Shown here piece by piece: positions 54,059 through 62,339 of a stretch of DNA of 64,000 nt. The notes beneath the pieces were generated by a model. It saw only the letters and a list, made by a program, of their open reading frames with translations. It ran no database searches and was not told the DNA's origin. The stretch is taken from assembly GCF_012844455.2 (NCBI RefSeq), contig NZ_JABBCQ020000007.1:1-64000 (forward strand), read 5' to 3'. Every line of letters begins with the position of its first letter. Positions within the stretch are counted from its first letter, which is position 1. The stretch is from Comamonas suwonensis. GTDB taxonomy: Bacteria; Pseudomonadota; Gammaproteobacteria; Burkholderiales; Burkholderiaceae_C. The translations under genes were made by a program, and so were the position numbers.

Positions 54059-54100
54059 CTATCTGCGCTTATCTAGAAAGCGTTTGAGCCATATTTCACT
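54043..54100. repeat. Dispersed Comamonadaceae repeat copy before pglX
   Basis: ACATAGCTATCTGCGCTTATCTAGAAAGCGTTTGAGCC: a degenerate copy in the gap between the Abi frame and pglX. Confidence 0.5.
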
Positions 54101-54112
54101 AAAGATTTTTTC

Positions 54113-57100
54113 ATGCCCATAGCCCACGCAGCTCCCCTGCCCAAACCCTTACGCACCCAGCTAGAAAACACCGTCAAAGCCGCCCGCGACGTGGCCGAAA
54201 AAGCCGCGCAAGCCGCATTGACCCAAATGGCTGTAGGCGACGCAAAGGCGCCTGACTACCTCACCGACGACAAAAAAGCCCTGCGCCGCCGTCTGCGTGC
54301 CCATGGCCGCGCCTTGGGCGATGCGCTGGGTGCAGACGGCAGCCAAACCAACCGCCAACTGGGCTGGGAAGTGGCCTACCAGCACTGGCATCGCATGCTG
54401 TTTGCTCGCTTTCTGGCAGAAAATGGCCTGCTGCTGTGGGAGATTGGCGCCGCGGTGTCGCTGGACGACTGCGAAGCCCTGGTGCAAGAAACCGACCCCG
54501 CCATGAACCTGGGCGCCAAAACCCAGTGGGAGTTGGCCGGCAAGCTCGCCGCACGGATGTTGCCCCAGGTGTTCAAGCCCCAAAGCCCTGTGTTTGAGCT
54601 GGCCTTTGCCCCCGAGCACCAGCGCGAGTTGGAGCGCCTGCTGGCTGCCCTGCCTTTGGACGTCTTCCAGGCCAGCGACAGCCTGGGCTGGGTTTACCAG
54701 TTCTGGCAGGCCAAGCGCAAGGACGAGGTTAATGCCTCCGGGGACAAGATTGGCGCTGACGAGCTACCCGCCGTCACCCAGCTTTTTACCGAGCCCTATA
54801 TGGTGGACTTTTTGCTGCACAACAGCCTGGGCGCCTGGTGGCAAACGCGCCACCCCGGCCAACCATGCCCCGTGTCGCTGAGCTACCTGCGTACCCTGGA
54901 AGACGGTACACCCGCTGCTGGCCCATTCGCCGCCTGGCCCGACAGCCTCAAAGACTTCAAGCTGCTCGACCCCTGTTGCGGATCTGGCCACTTTCTGGTG
55001 GCAGCCTTCCTCATGCTCGTACCCATGCGCATGGCCGCCGAAGGTCTGAGTGCGATGGACGCGGTGGACTACGTGCTGCAAGACAATCTGCACGGCCTGG
55101 AGTTGGACGCACGCTGCGTGGAGATTGCCGTGTTCGCATTGGCCCTGACTGCCTGGCGCTTTCCGGATGAAAATGGCGACCAACTGGGCGTACGCGCTGA
55201 TATGCCTGCGCCGCAAATTGCCTGCTGTGGCTTGAAGATGAACGCCAGCGCCCAAGACTGGAGCGCGCTGGTGCCAGAAACGCTATTAAACAAAGAGCTG
55301 GTAGCGCAAGACCTGCGGGCACTACAGGCCGATTTTGCCCAAGCACCACTGCTGGGCAGTTTGCTCGACCCCGCGCGTAGCCTGAAGGACGACCTGGCTA
55401 CCTCCAACGTGCAGACGCTGCGCGAACTGCTGGCCCAAGCGCTGGCCCAGGAAACCAGCGATGCCAACGCGTCCGATGGCGAGCTGCTGGAACTGGCGCT
55501 GAGCGCCCGCGGCCTGCTCGATGCCGCCCGTCTGCTGCAGGCGCGTTACCACCTTGTCATCACCAATGTGCCTTATCTGGCACGCGGCAAGCAAAACGAT
55601 GCGCTGAAAAGCTACTGCGCCACCCATTACCCCGAGGCCAAGAACGACCTGGCCAACGTCTTTCTGGAGCGCTGTCTGGAGCTGTGCCGCAAAGAAGGCG
55701 CAGGCGTGGTGCAAATCGTCATGCCGCAGAACTGGCTGTTTTTGACCAGCTACAAAAAGCAGCGGGCTTCGCTGCTGCAGCGCGTGCAGTGGAACCTGCT
55801 GGCACGCTTGGGGCCGGGCGCTTTCGAAACCATCAGCGGCGAGGTGGTGCAGGCCGTGCTGCTCACCCAGACCCGCGCCCCGGCGCCGGAAGGCTTTGCG
55901 CTGCACGGCGTGGACGCCAGCGCGCTCAAGTCGGCGCCAGAAAAAGCGTTGTTGCTGCGCGAGGGCGCGGTGGTGGCGGTGAGCCAGAAAGGGCAGTTGG
56001 GGAATCCGGATGCGCGGGTGGCGTTGGAAGAAGCGTCTGAATTGCCGCTATTGGAGCAATTTGCTCGCTCATACCAAGGCATTACGACAGGTGACAACCT
56101 TCGCTACATCCAATGCTTCTGGGAGCAACGGCAGTGGGGGCAAGATTGGAAAAGCTTCCAATCGACTGGAGATGTGACCGCCCATTTTTGCGGTCGAGAG
56201 CAAGTGTTTCTTTGGGAGTGCGGCAAAGGAAGCCTTGCTAGTTCTAGTGCCGCTCGGGTTCAAGGTCAGGTTGCATGGAGTAGTCGGGGGATTGCCGTAC
56301 GGCAGATGAGCGAGTTGCCAGCGACGCTGAACAGTGGTAGCCCGTGGGACATGAATAGCGCCACCCTAGTGCCGCTCGACGCATCGAACCTCCCCGCCAT
56401 TTGGTGCTTCTGTTCCTCCCCCGAATACAACGAAGCCGTTCGCCAAATCGACCAAGCACTCAAGGTCACCAACGCCACGTTGGTCAAAGTCCCGTTCGAC
56501 CTCGCCCACTGGAAACAAGTCGCCGCCGAGCGCTACCCTCACGGTTTGCCCAAGCCGTATTCCGACGACCCCACGCAATGGCTGTTCCATGGTCACCCTC
56601 AGCCCGCCACCGACCCGCTGCAAGTCGCAGTTGCCCGCTTGGTGGGCTACCGCTGGCCTGCGGAGCTGCAGGCAGCGGCATCGTCTGAATTACAAGCCAA
56701 ATCGGACTCCAGCGCTTTACCAGAAAGCACTAGCAGCTATCGAAATAATGATTCCGCACTCGCTGCACCAGTACCCGGCAGCGCCGCCCCCATGGAGCTG
56801 TCTGACCAGGCCCACGTCTGGATAGCCCATTGCTCTACCCTGGCCGAGCACATCGACGACGATGGCATCTGCTGCCTGCCCTCGGTGCGCGGCGAGCCTG
56901 CGGCGCACGAGCGGCTGTTGAAGCTGCTGATCGCCTCCTGGGAAACCGTCGAGCCCGGTAGCTGGAAGCCCGCCGTGCTCGACAAGCTGCTGGCCCAAGC
57001 TGATTGCACAGGCAAAGGGCTGGATGTATGGCTGCGCGACAAGTTCTTTGAGCAGCACGCCAAGCGCTTTCACCACCGCCCCTTTGTCTGGCATGTGTGG

Positions 57101-57586
57101 GACGGCCTGAAAGACGGCTTTGCCGCGCTGGTCAACTACCACCAGTTCGACGCCCGCAAGCTCGATCGCCTAATCCACACCTACCTTGGCGACTGGATTC
57201 GCCAGCAGGAAATCGGCGTGCACGAAGGCGTTGACGACGCTCCCACGCGCCTCGCGGCGGCCCAAGATCTCAAGCGCCGCCTGGAGCTGATCGCCACCGG
57301 TGAGCCGCCCTACGACATCTTCGTGCGCTGGAAGCCCCTGGCCCAGCAGCCCGTCGCCTGGAACCCCGACCTAAACGACGGCGTGCGCCTGAACATCCGC
57401 CCCTTCATGACCGCCGAGGTGCTGCGCCACAACAAAAAGCCCAAGCTCAACATCACCTTGGACAAAGATCGCGGCAAGGACGTGGAAAGCGCGCCGTGGT
57501 TTGGTGTGTTTGGCGGTGAGCGCATTAATGACCATCATTTGACAGTGGCGGAAAAGAAAGCGGCAAGGGAGGCAGGCCGTGGCTGA
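54113..57586 (+). CDS. pglX: BREX adenine-specific DNA methyltransferase PglX
   Basis: N6-adenine methyltransferase of the Eco57I-like class that marks self DNA in BREX, 1157 residues. The S-adenosylmethionine motif I is LLDPCCGSGHFLVAAF (about 284-299). The catalytic motif IV reads NVPY (485-488), not the common NPPY; Asn, Pro and Tyr are kept, so activity is plausible. A helical N-terminal region precedes them and a target-recognition region of several hundred residues follows. Near residues 859-885 (SDSSALPESTSSYRNND) the coding sequence is a copy of the dispersed repeat. It ends 8 nt inside the next gene. Complete; no homopolymer tract in it suggests phase variation. Confidence 0.88.
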   Translation: MPIAHAAPLPKPLRTQLENTVKAARDVAEKAAQAALTQMAVGDAKAPDYLTDDKKALRRRLRAHGRALGDALGADGSQTNRQLGWEVAYQHWHRMLFARFLAENGLLLWEIGAAVSLDDCEALVQETDPAMNLGAKTQWELAGKLAARMLPQVFKPQSPVFELAFAPEHQRELERLLAALPLDVFQASDSLGWVYQFWQAKRKDEVNASGDKIGADELPAVTQLFTEPYMVDFLLHNSLGAWWQTRHPGQPCPVSLSYLRTLEDGTPAAGPFAAWPDSLKDFKLLDPCCGSGHFLVAAFLMLVPMRMAAEGLSAMDAVDYVLQDNLHGLELDARCVEIAVFALALTAWRFPDENGDQLGVRADMPAPQIACCGLKMNASAQDWSALVPETLLNKELVAQDLRALQADFAQAPLLGSLLDPARSLKDDLATSNVQTLRELLAQALAQETSDANASDGELLELALSARGLLDAARLLQARYHLVITNVPYLARGKQNDALKSYCATHYPEAKNDLANVFLERCLELCRKEGAGVVQIVMPQNWLFLTSYKKQRASLLQRVQWNLLARLGPGAFETISGEVVQAVLLTQTRAPAPEGFALHGVDASALKSAPEKALLLREGAVVAVSQKGQLGNPDARVALEEASELPLLEQFARSYQGITTGDNLRYIQCFWEQRQWGQDWKSFQSTGDVTAHFCGREQVFLWECGKGSLASSSAARVQGQVAWSSRGIAVRQMSELPATLNSGSPWDMNSATLVPLDASNLPAIWCFCSSPEYNEAVRQIDQALKVTNATLVKVPFDLAHWKQVAAERYPHGLPKPYSDDPTQWLFHGHPQPATDPLQVAVARLVGYRWPAELQAAASSELQAKSDSSALPESTSSYRNNDSALAAPVPGSAAPMELSDQAHVWIAHCSTLAEHIDDDGICCLPSVRGEPAAHERLLKLLIASWETVEPGSWKPAVLDKLLAQADCTGKGLDVWLRDKFFEQHAKRFHHRPFVWHVWDGLKDGFAALVNYHQFDARKLDRLIHTYLGDWIRQQEIGVHEGVDDAPTRLAAAQDLKRRLELIATGEPPYDIFVRWKPLAQQPVAWNPDLNDGVRLNIRPFMTAEVLRHNKKPKLNITLDKDRGKDVESAPWFGVFGGERINDHHLTVAEKKAAREAGRG
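56690..56750. repeat. Dispersed repeat copy in frame inside pglX
   Basis: ACTCCAGCGCTTTACCAGAAAGCACTAGCAGCTATCG matches the reverse complement of the repeat at 30290 (AGCTGCCAGCCCTTTACAGATAAGCGCTAGCAGCTATTG) over most positions. It encodes a short low-complexity insertion without stop codons. Confidence 0.65.
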
Positions 57587-60455
57587 CTACGAAGGAATGC
57601 GGTGGTTCAAGTGCGACTTTCAGGTACAGACCCCAGAAGACGCAGCCCATTGGGGCGATGACGACACCAGGTTGCTGGAGCCCAGGCGGCCTATATCAGC
57701 ACCTGCACTAGACTCCAACGGGCAAGGCAGTCCTGCAAAACCAGATGAGAGCCGCTTGCAAGAAATAGCCCGAGCGTATCTGCGCCGATGTCATGAATTG
57801 GGGCTTGAACTGATTGGCGTAACGGATCACAACTTTTCTCAGAAGACGGAGCAGCGTGATTGGTTTCTGACGCATCTTGTCGAGCAGAACAAAAGCGTTG
57901 CTAGAGACTTGGGGCGAGCGCCGCTTCACATCCTTCCTGGATTCGAGGTGGACATTGGGTACCACGTGTTGTGCCTGTTTGAGCCCGCGAAGAAGGCGAG
58001 CCATGTTTGGCGGGTGAACAAACTGCTTTGCAAGCTGGGACTGGATGAAAACGAGCGTTTTCGTCAGGGGCAACCCATGCCGTTGCGCCGGAATGGCGCT
58101 GCGATCAGCCTTAAAGAGTTGGTGGAACTGGTTCAGGACGAACATAAAGGCATCGTCATTGCGGCGCATGCCGATCAGAACGACGGGCTGCTGAACGATC
58201 CCCGGCATATGGAGGATTACAAGAACAAGCGGCTTCTGGCTCTGGAAGTAACTGCGAATCCGCCAGTACAACGGATTCTTGATATTGTCGAGGGGCGGGA
58301 TCGGGCATGGGCACGACAGGACTGTCACCCCGCGTATGTGATGTCTTCTGACGCCAAGTCGCTTCGCAAAGACGCAGAAGGCAACCCGATAGCGAACTCG
58401 CTGGGCTACAGGCACACGTGGCTCAAAATGTCCAAGCCGTCCATAGAGGCGCTTCGGCAGGCTTTCTTGGATCCCCTTTCCCGTATTCAGCTGTTGGGTG
58501 GCCAGCCTAGCGATGTGTTGATACACCCGCGCATTACCAAAGTCTCAGTTCGTGGTGCGAAGTTCCTGGACGACCAGGAGGTCAATTTTTCGGAAGGCGT
58601 GAACTGTGTCATTGGTGGCCGTGGGAGTGGCAAGTCTTCATTGCTGGAATACCTTCGCTTCGCGCTGGAGGTAGATCAAACCGCCAAGCCTGACCCAGCT
58701 TCTTCGCTGGGCCGGAAGCGTGATCAGCTGATGAGATCGCTAGCGCAGCCTGGTGCTGAAATTCGGGTGTCGTTTCAGGCAGAGGGAGGTGTGGCCGACA
58801 CCTTGGTCTATCGGCCATTCAACCCTCCAGCGACTCAACGCCAAATTGAAGGGCGGGAAGTTACTGACCTCCAAACCGTGTTACGGCTGCTCAGAGTGCA
58901 GTTCTTCAGCCAAGGGGAACTCAGCCGGATGACCGATGGCGAAGGGGGGCAGGCACAGGTGCTGGCGCTCATCGATGCCTCTTGCGGAAAGCCGCTTTCT
59001 GGGCTCCAAGTTGATGAACGCAAGCTGCAAGCAACAGCGAAAGCACTTTTTCAGGCGGCGCGTGACGAACAGCGCTTGGGAGCGGAAGTCAAGGCACTGA
59101 GGCAAGAGACTGTAGAAATCGACCGCCAGTTGCAAGCCCGCGCTGCTGTGCAAGGCGACTCAGTGCGCGATCAGCTTGCACGCAGGGCCAACCGACACTT
59201 GGATGAGATGTTCAGTGCAGCTGAACAGGTTTCAACCGATGTATCCGATTTGGTTGAGCGTCTGTCCACACAACCGACCTCTTTGCCAGATGAGGCCAAA
59301 GAGTGGCCTGCGGCTGATTGGTTCCGAACTGCAGACCGGGATCTGAGCGGTGCCAGAAATGACTTGGCGCAAGAGCTGAGCCAAGCGTTGCAGAAGTATC
59401 AAGGTGCTTTGGCTAAGGTTTTGGATGCGAATGCGCCAGCACTCGAAGCAATACAAACGGCTCAAGAGCAGTTCCGGGTGGCGTGTGAAGAAAAAGGTAT
59501 TCGTCCTGGGGACATCGCTCGACTACAAGAATTGGAAGAAACTAAGCAAAGCCGATTGAAGCAGGTTCATGCTCGGGAGCAGGAACTGGAGAAAACCAGA
59601 CAACAAGCAGCAGAGCTTCCAGCTGTTCTTGCGTCATTGCATGGCATATGGAAACGGCAATTTGCGCTTCGTAAGGAGACTGCTGACGAGATTCAGGCAT
59701 CAGTAGCGTCTCAAACTGTTCGCGTTACGACGACGTACATGCGAGACAAAGCGTCGTTCGGCACTGCTTGGAAGCGTCTTGCGCCTCGTGATGGGCGTGG
59801 CAAGCTGGCCCGGCGGTGGGATGAATTGGGTGATGACCTTTTTCAGTCTTGGCTGGAACGTGGTACGGAAGAAAGCCCTTGGGAGACTGTGGAGGCTGGC
59901 CGAACGGATCCTCGGGCAATCCTGTATTTCACAGGTGGGCCACTTGGTGATGATTTGCAGCCTGCGCTTATCGCACACATCGATAGCATGGACGTGCGCC
60001 CGATTTGGGAGGAGGTACGTGTTACGCGAGTCAGTGACGGCATCGACGTGGAACTCTTGCGGGATGACCAGTCAACTGCTGGGAAGATGAGTGGCGCCCT
60101 CTCCGAAGGGCAGAGAAATACCGTGCTGCTCAATCTCATGCTTGCCCGTGGAGATGGCCCCATCGTTATCGACCAGCCCGAGGACGAGCTTGACTCAAGT
60201 TTTATCTACAAAACCTTGGTCAAAGATCTGCGCGCAACAAAGCAGCGGCGGCAACTCATTATTGCCACGCATAACGCGAATCTTCCCGTGAACGGTGATG
60301 CTGAGCTTATTTATGCGCTTGAGGCGCGAGACGGGAGAGGCAGGCTGCTGGCAGAAGGAGGCCTTGACAGGGCAGTGGTGGCCCGAGCAGTCCTAGACAT
60401 TATGGAAGGTTCGGAGCAAGCCTTTAAACGTCGTAGCGAGAAGTATCACTTTTGA
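57579..60455 (+). CDS. PHP-domain / SMC-type ATPase fusion (TrlF-like) in the BREX operon
   Basis: Two-part protein, 958 residues. The N-terminal PHP-like metal domain has VTDHN (81-85), ILPGFEVD (118-125), AHAD (196-199) and SSDAK (256-260), a possible phosphoesterase or nuclease centre. The C-terminal ABC/SMC-type ATPase has Walker A GGRGSGKSS (346-354), a long coiled-coil arm (about 480-710, for example LEETKQSRLKQVHAREQELE), signature LSEGQRN (about 839), Walker B VIDQPEDELD (about 863) and THNANLPV. This matches proteins annotated as TrlF-family AAA-like ATPases; their role is not established, but the RecF/SMC layout fits DNA or RNA sensing. The GTG start overlaps pglX by 8 nt. No such gene belongs to the canonical BREX set. 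Confidence 0.82.
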   Translation: MADYEGMRWFKCDFQVQTPEDAAHWGDDDTRLLEPRRPISAPALDSNGQGSPAKPDESRLQEIARAYLRRCHELGLELIGVTDHNFSQKTEQRDWFLTHLVEQNKSVARDLGRAPLHILPGFEVDIGYHVLCLFEPAKKASHVWRVNKLLCKLGLDENERFRQGQPMPLRRNGAAISLKELVELVQDEHKGIVIAAHADQNDGLLNDPRHMEDYKNKRLLALEVTANPPVQRILDIVEGRDRAWARQDCHPAYVMSSDAKSLRKDAEGNPIANSLGYRHTWLKMSKPSIEALRQAFLDPLSRIQLLGGQPSDVLIHPRITKVSVRGAKFLDDQEVNFSEGVNCVIGGRGSGKSSLLEYLRFALEVDQTAKPDPASSLGRKRDQLMRSLAQPGAEIRVSFQAEGGVADTLVYRPFNPPATQRQIEGREVTDLQTVLRLLRVQFFSQGELSRMTDGEGGQAQVLALIDASCGKPLSGLQVDERKLQATAKALFQAARDEQRLGAEVKALRQETVEIDRQLQARAAVQGDSVRDQLARRANRHLDEMFSAAEQVSTDVSDLVERLSTQPTSLPDEAKEWPAADWFRTADRDLSGARNDLAQELSQALQKYQGALAKVLDANAPALEAIQTAQEQFRVACEEKGIRPGDIARLQELEETKQSRLKQVHAREQELEKTRQQAAELPAVLASLHGIWKRQFALRKETADEIQASVASQTVRVTTTYMRDKASFGTAWKRLAPRDGRGKLARRWDELGDDLFQSWLERGTEESPWETVEAGRTDPRAILYFTGGPLGDDLQPALIAHIDSMDVRPIWEEVRVTRVSDGIDVELLRDDQSTAGKMSGALSEGQRNTVLLNLMLARGDGPIVIDQPEDELDSSFIYKTLVKDLRATKQRRQLIIATHNANLPVNGDAELIYALEARDGRGRLLAEGGLDRAVVARAVLDIMEGSEQAFKRRSEKYHF

Positions 60456-60579
60456 TAATTAGCGAAGCTGGCGGTGCGGCCTGTCGGCAAGCGCCGGAAG
60501 CTTATGCATCATAAGCGTGAAGCATTAAAAACAAACACTAAAATTTATTTTTTTAGTGTGAATATAGTAGTATTAAAGC
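60456..60579 (+). promoter_or_regulatory. AT-rich control region of the AbiE-like pair with two inverted repeats
   Basis: The only real gap inside the right half of the operon. It holds GCTTATG-CAT-CATAAGC (60500-60516) and ACACTAAA-N9-TTTAGTGT (60535-60559), both perfect, then a TATAGT -10-like hexamer at 60563-60568 and the ATG at 60580. Little room is left for a ribosome site, so a transcript from here would be nearly leaderless. The layout suggests an autoregulated internal promoter. Confidence 0.6.
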
Positions 60580-61575
60580 ATGCTACCGCTTGTCGATTCA
60601 TTTGCTGCATACGTTCAGCAGCTCACCGGGGAGGCTCCACATTGGTTGCCCTGGTCGGGAGTGTCTTTGCCGAGCTATCTGAGCCAGCGCTACGAGCCGC
60701 TACTGGCTTCCATTGCTGGTCGCACCTGGTTGGTGTTGTTGCTGCGTCAGCCAGATCTACCGTCTCCATTGCAGCTATCCAAGCAGTTGCAGCAGTTTCT
60801 TGCGCGCTTGCAACCCCAACCTGTTGGAGTGTGCTTGGTGGCTGAGCAATTGCCCCCATACCTGCGTACGCGCTTGATTGAGCTGGGGCAGCCTTTTGTA
60901 GTGCCTGGCCGCCAACTTTTTTGGCCTGCCTTGGGTAGTGCTGAGACGGTTCAGCGGCCACAACGCACAACTCCTCAAGCCGTGGAATCGCTGGGGCCAG
61001 TGGCACAGCAGTTGCTGTTAGCTCTTTTGTTAGGCCGTTTGCTTGCACCCATCACGATAGCTGTGACAGCAGAGCGGCTGGGATGCAGTGCTGCGAGCGT
61101 GAGCCAGGCTGTCAAGGCCTTGGAAGGCAGTGAGCTGGTGCAGTCTCAAACTCAGGGACGCGAGCGTGTTTTTTCCTTGCTAGATACCCCTGCTGTGATA
61201 TGGGAGCGTGCTCGTCCTTTATTGCAGAACCCAGTACGCCAGCGTTTGCGAGTGCAGCAAGCGCTGTTGCCGTCTCAGGCATTAGCATGGTGTGCTGGAG
61301 AGACTGCATTGGCACAACACTCCAGCTTGGCAGCGCCTGCAGAACCGGTGTTTGCGTTGGCAAGCCGACAGTGGCGTGCCTTGGGGGTGGTCACGGTCCC
61401 TGTCCCTGTACCAGACGTCGGCACCTGCGTGCTTGAATTATGGCGTTATCCGCCGGAGGGGACGGCAGCACAAGGTGCTGTCGATCCTTTGTCTTTGTAT
61501 CTGAGCTTGCAAGGTAGCCAAGATGAGCGAGTGCAATTAGCTTTGGATGAGTTGTTGGAGATCCTACCGTGGTAA
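60580..61575 (+). CDS. Winged-helix protein, probable antitoxin/repressor partner of the AbiEii-like gene
   Basis: 331 residues. A MarR/ArsR-like winged helix is visible in the middle (LLLALLLGRLLAPITIAVTAERLGCSAASVSQAVKALEGSELV, about 147-190), with the recognition helix SAASVSQAVKALEG. The N-terminal 130 residues (LVLLLRQPDLPSPLQLSKQLQQ; VGVCLVAEQLPPYLRTRLI) and C-terminal part are unassigned. It overlaps the nucleotidyltransferase gene by 7 nt. By analogy with AbiEi/AbiEii it may be the antitoxin and bind the inverted repeats upstream of its own start; the analogy is from arrangement, not clear homology to AbiEi. Confidence 0.65.
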   Translation: MLPLVDSFAAYVQQLTGEAPHWLPWSGVSLPSYLSQRYEPLLASIAGRTWLVLLLRQPDLPSPLQLSKQLQQFLARLQPQPVGVCLVAEQLPPYLRTRLIELGQPFVVPGRQLFWPALGSAETVQRPQRTTPQAVESLGPVAQQLLLALLLGRLLAPITIAVTAERLGCSAASVSQAVKALEGSELVQSQTQGRERVFSLLDTPAVIWERARPLLQNPVRQRLRVQQALLPSQALAWCAGETALAQHSSLAAPAEPVFALASRQWRALGVVTVPVPVPDVGTCVLELWRYPPEGTAAQGAVDPLSLYLSLQGSQDERVQLALDELLEILPW

Positions 61576-62339
61576 GAGGTTTAGACGTTTTTGCACGTTT
61601 TTTTGCGGATGACGCATCGCGCTATGTACTGATTGGTGGTGTGGCTACGCACCTGATACTAGGGGAAGCTGGCTTGGCGGCACGTGCCACCAAGGATCTG
61701 GACATCGTGCTGTGTGTAGAGGCGCTGGATGCCGAGTTTGGCGCCAGACTATGGGACTTCATCCGTTTGGGTGGCTACGAAGTCCGCCAGGCAGGGGAGG
61801 CTGGGCGCTGCTTTTATCGCTTTGCCAAACCTAGTGATGCAACTTTCCCGGCCATGCTAGAGTTTTTTGCGCGTGAACCAGGTCATTTGCCATTGGCGGA
61901 AGGGGCCCACCTGACACCCGTGCCGTTTGAGCAGGCGGTGCAAAGCCTGTCCGCGATTCTTCTGGATGGCGATTACTACTCTTTTTTGCATGCACACGCT
62001 GTACGGCTTGCTGGTGTGAACGTGGTGACGGAAAAAGCCTTGATTCCCTTGAAGGCGCGCGCTTGGCTGGATTTGTCGGCGCGAAAGGCCGCTGACGCGA
62101 ACGCTGTTGATGGAAAACACATCACCAAACACCGCAACGACGTGCTGCGGTTGGTGCAGTTGCTGGCTGACGGCGAGCACATCCAAGTGCCTGTATCGAT
62201 TGCGGCAGATGTGGACCAGTTCGCCCAGGCAGTGCAGGGCCAAGTCACCGCCGATTTGCTGGGCCAACTGGATATTGCAGAAGCCCCCGCCACTTTGTTG
62301 GCGAGGTTGCGATCCTGCTTTGGAGTAACAGCACCATGA
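61569..62339 (+). CDS. Nucleotidyltransferase, AbiEii/AbiGii toxin family-like
   Basis: 256 residues. The nucleotidyltransferase fold is marked by VLIGGVATHLILG (the Gly-Gly motif) and the metal-binding TKDLDIVL with two Asp. LTPVPFEQAVQS and NVVTEKALIPLKARAWLDLSARK resemble AbiEii relatives, whose toxins transfer nucleotides (to tRNA for some members). The GTG start at 61569 overlaps the previous stop; its own stop overlaps the ATG of pglZ (ATGA). A toxin-like gene translationally coupled to a BREX core gene is unusual and implies the pair is kept with the system. Confidence 0.8.
   Translation: MVRGLDVFARFFADDASRYVLIGGVATHLILGEAGLAARATKDLDIVLCVEALDAEFGARLWDFIRLGGYEVRQAGEAGRCFYRFAKPSDATFPAMLEFFAREPGHLPLAEGAHLTPVPFEQAVQSLSAILLDGDYYSFLHAHAVRLAGVNVVTEKALIPLKARAWLDLSARKAADANAVDGKHITKHRNDVLRLVQLLADGEHIQVPVSIAADVDQFAQAVQGQVTADLLGQLDIAEAPATLLARLRSCFGVTAP

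Noticed and set aside
54113..57586. PglX inactivated by the Val in motif IV
   Set aside because: Asn, the second Pro and Tyr remain, the frame is full length and the operon is intact; inactivity cannot be claimed.
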